DNA from: an uncultured Flavobacteriales bacterium | GTDB lineage: Bacteria > Bacteroidota > Bacteroidia > Flavobacteriales_D > Crocinitomicaceae | DNA length: 43,318 nucleotides | NCBI GenBank assembly: GCA_913059205.1 | Contig: CAJXRM010000016.1 | Span: 1-43,318, forward strand | Reading direction: 5' to 3' | Part shown: piece after piece, positions 43,273-43,318 of the stretch | How the letters are laid out: every line of letters starts with the position of its first letter | Numbering within the stretch: position 1 is the stretch's first letter | Notes under the pieces: model-generated | What the model saw: only the letters and a program-made list of their open reading frames with translations | Databases searched by the model: none | What the model was told of the DNA's origin: nothing | Program-made: the position numbers and the translations under genes

Positions 43273-43318
43273 CTGTCTCTTATACACATCTCCGAGCCCA
43301 CGAGACAGGCAGAAATCT
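43273..43318 (-). other. Illumina Nextera read-2 adapter (artefact)
   Basis: The Tn5 mosaic end (43273-43291), the Nextera read-2 tail (43292-43306), AGGCAGAA (43307-43314, the i7 index N703) and the first four bases of the P7 primer. Not genomic sequence. Confidence 0.97.

Overview
The window looks like a piece of chromosome from an AT-rich member of the Bacteroidota, most likely order Flavobacteriales. The evidence is a PorP/SprF-like protein, proteins with type IX secretion C-terminal sorting domains, a DUF6089 barrel, an ALDH16-like gene pair, a DnaG with a flavobacterial-style degenerate zinc finger, and many promoters with the Bacteroidetes -7 box TAnnTTTG, often without a clear Shine-Dalgarno sequence. 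A Crocinitomicaceae/Fluviicola-like source is my guess and is not established. Both ends are not genomic: bases 1-42 and 43273-43318 are Illumina Nextera adapters, each with a readable index, so the genomic insert is 43-43272.

Layout. 0-4.6 kb: a HEAT-like protein facing the sufA-sufB-sufC-sufD Fe-S assembly operon (minus strand). 4.8-7.4 kb: ribF, a leucine-rich repeat protein and a PorP/SprF protein (plus). 7.5-10.4 kb: a kelch protein with a sorting tail and an FtsX/LolC-like permease (minus), divergent from a NamZ-like lipoprotein muramidase whose 5' end overlaps it, then purE. 12.3-18.4 kb, all minus strand: tryptophan 2,3-dioxygenase, a LiaF-like / LytS-type kinase / LytTR regulator operon, and the hmgA-hpd homogentisate operon. 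18.5-23.9 kb (plus): threonine dehydrogenase, a MORN/YwqK-type protein, and a deoC-aldehyde dehydrogenase-partial aldehyde dehydrogenase operon. 23.9-26.2 kb (minus): two tandem TonB genes, a VanZ-like protein and gcvH. 26.3-28.2 kb (plus): prfB without the programmed frameshift, arsC-like, and an unrecognised protein. 28.2-35.1 kb: lysA, a DUF4139 protein, a DUF6089 barrel, a cyclophilin-FKBP fusion with a His-rich tail, nadK and a CBS protein. 35.2-43.3 kb: pdxJ, dnaG with a MORN lipoprotein, a long-chain polyprenyl synthase, a type IX secreted adhesin-like protein with a small partner, and rlmN cut by the right adapter.

How the genes work together. Most is housekeeping and amino-acid or deoxyribose catabolism. 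hmgA and hpd give consecutive steps of tyrosine breakdown. DeoC makes acetaldehyde that the adjacent dehydrogenase could oxidise. The least ordinary items are the apparent split ALDH16 (two adjacent genes of 485 and 293 residues), the LiaF-LytS-LytTR operon preceded by two 17-bp direct repeats with exact 21-bp period (a plausible autoregulatory LytTR operator), the dual immunophilin with a His-rich tail, and the primase with three of four zinc ligands replaced. I saw no tRNA, rRNA, CRISPR array, insertion sequence, phage gene or obvious defence system. No intergenic stretch exceeds 300 bases; the longest (4556-4791, 33386-33582, 15834-16006) are described through the sites they contain.
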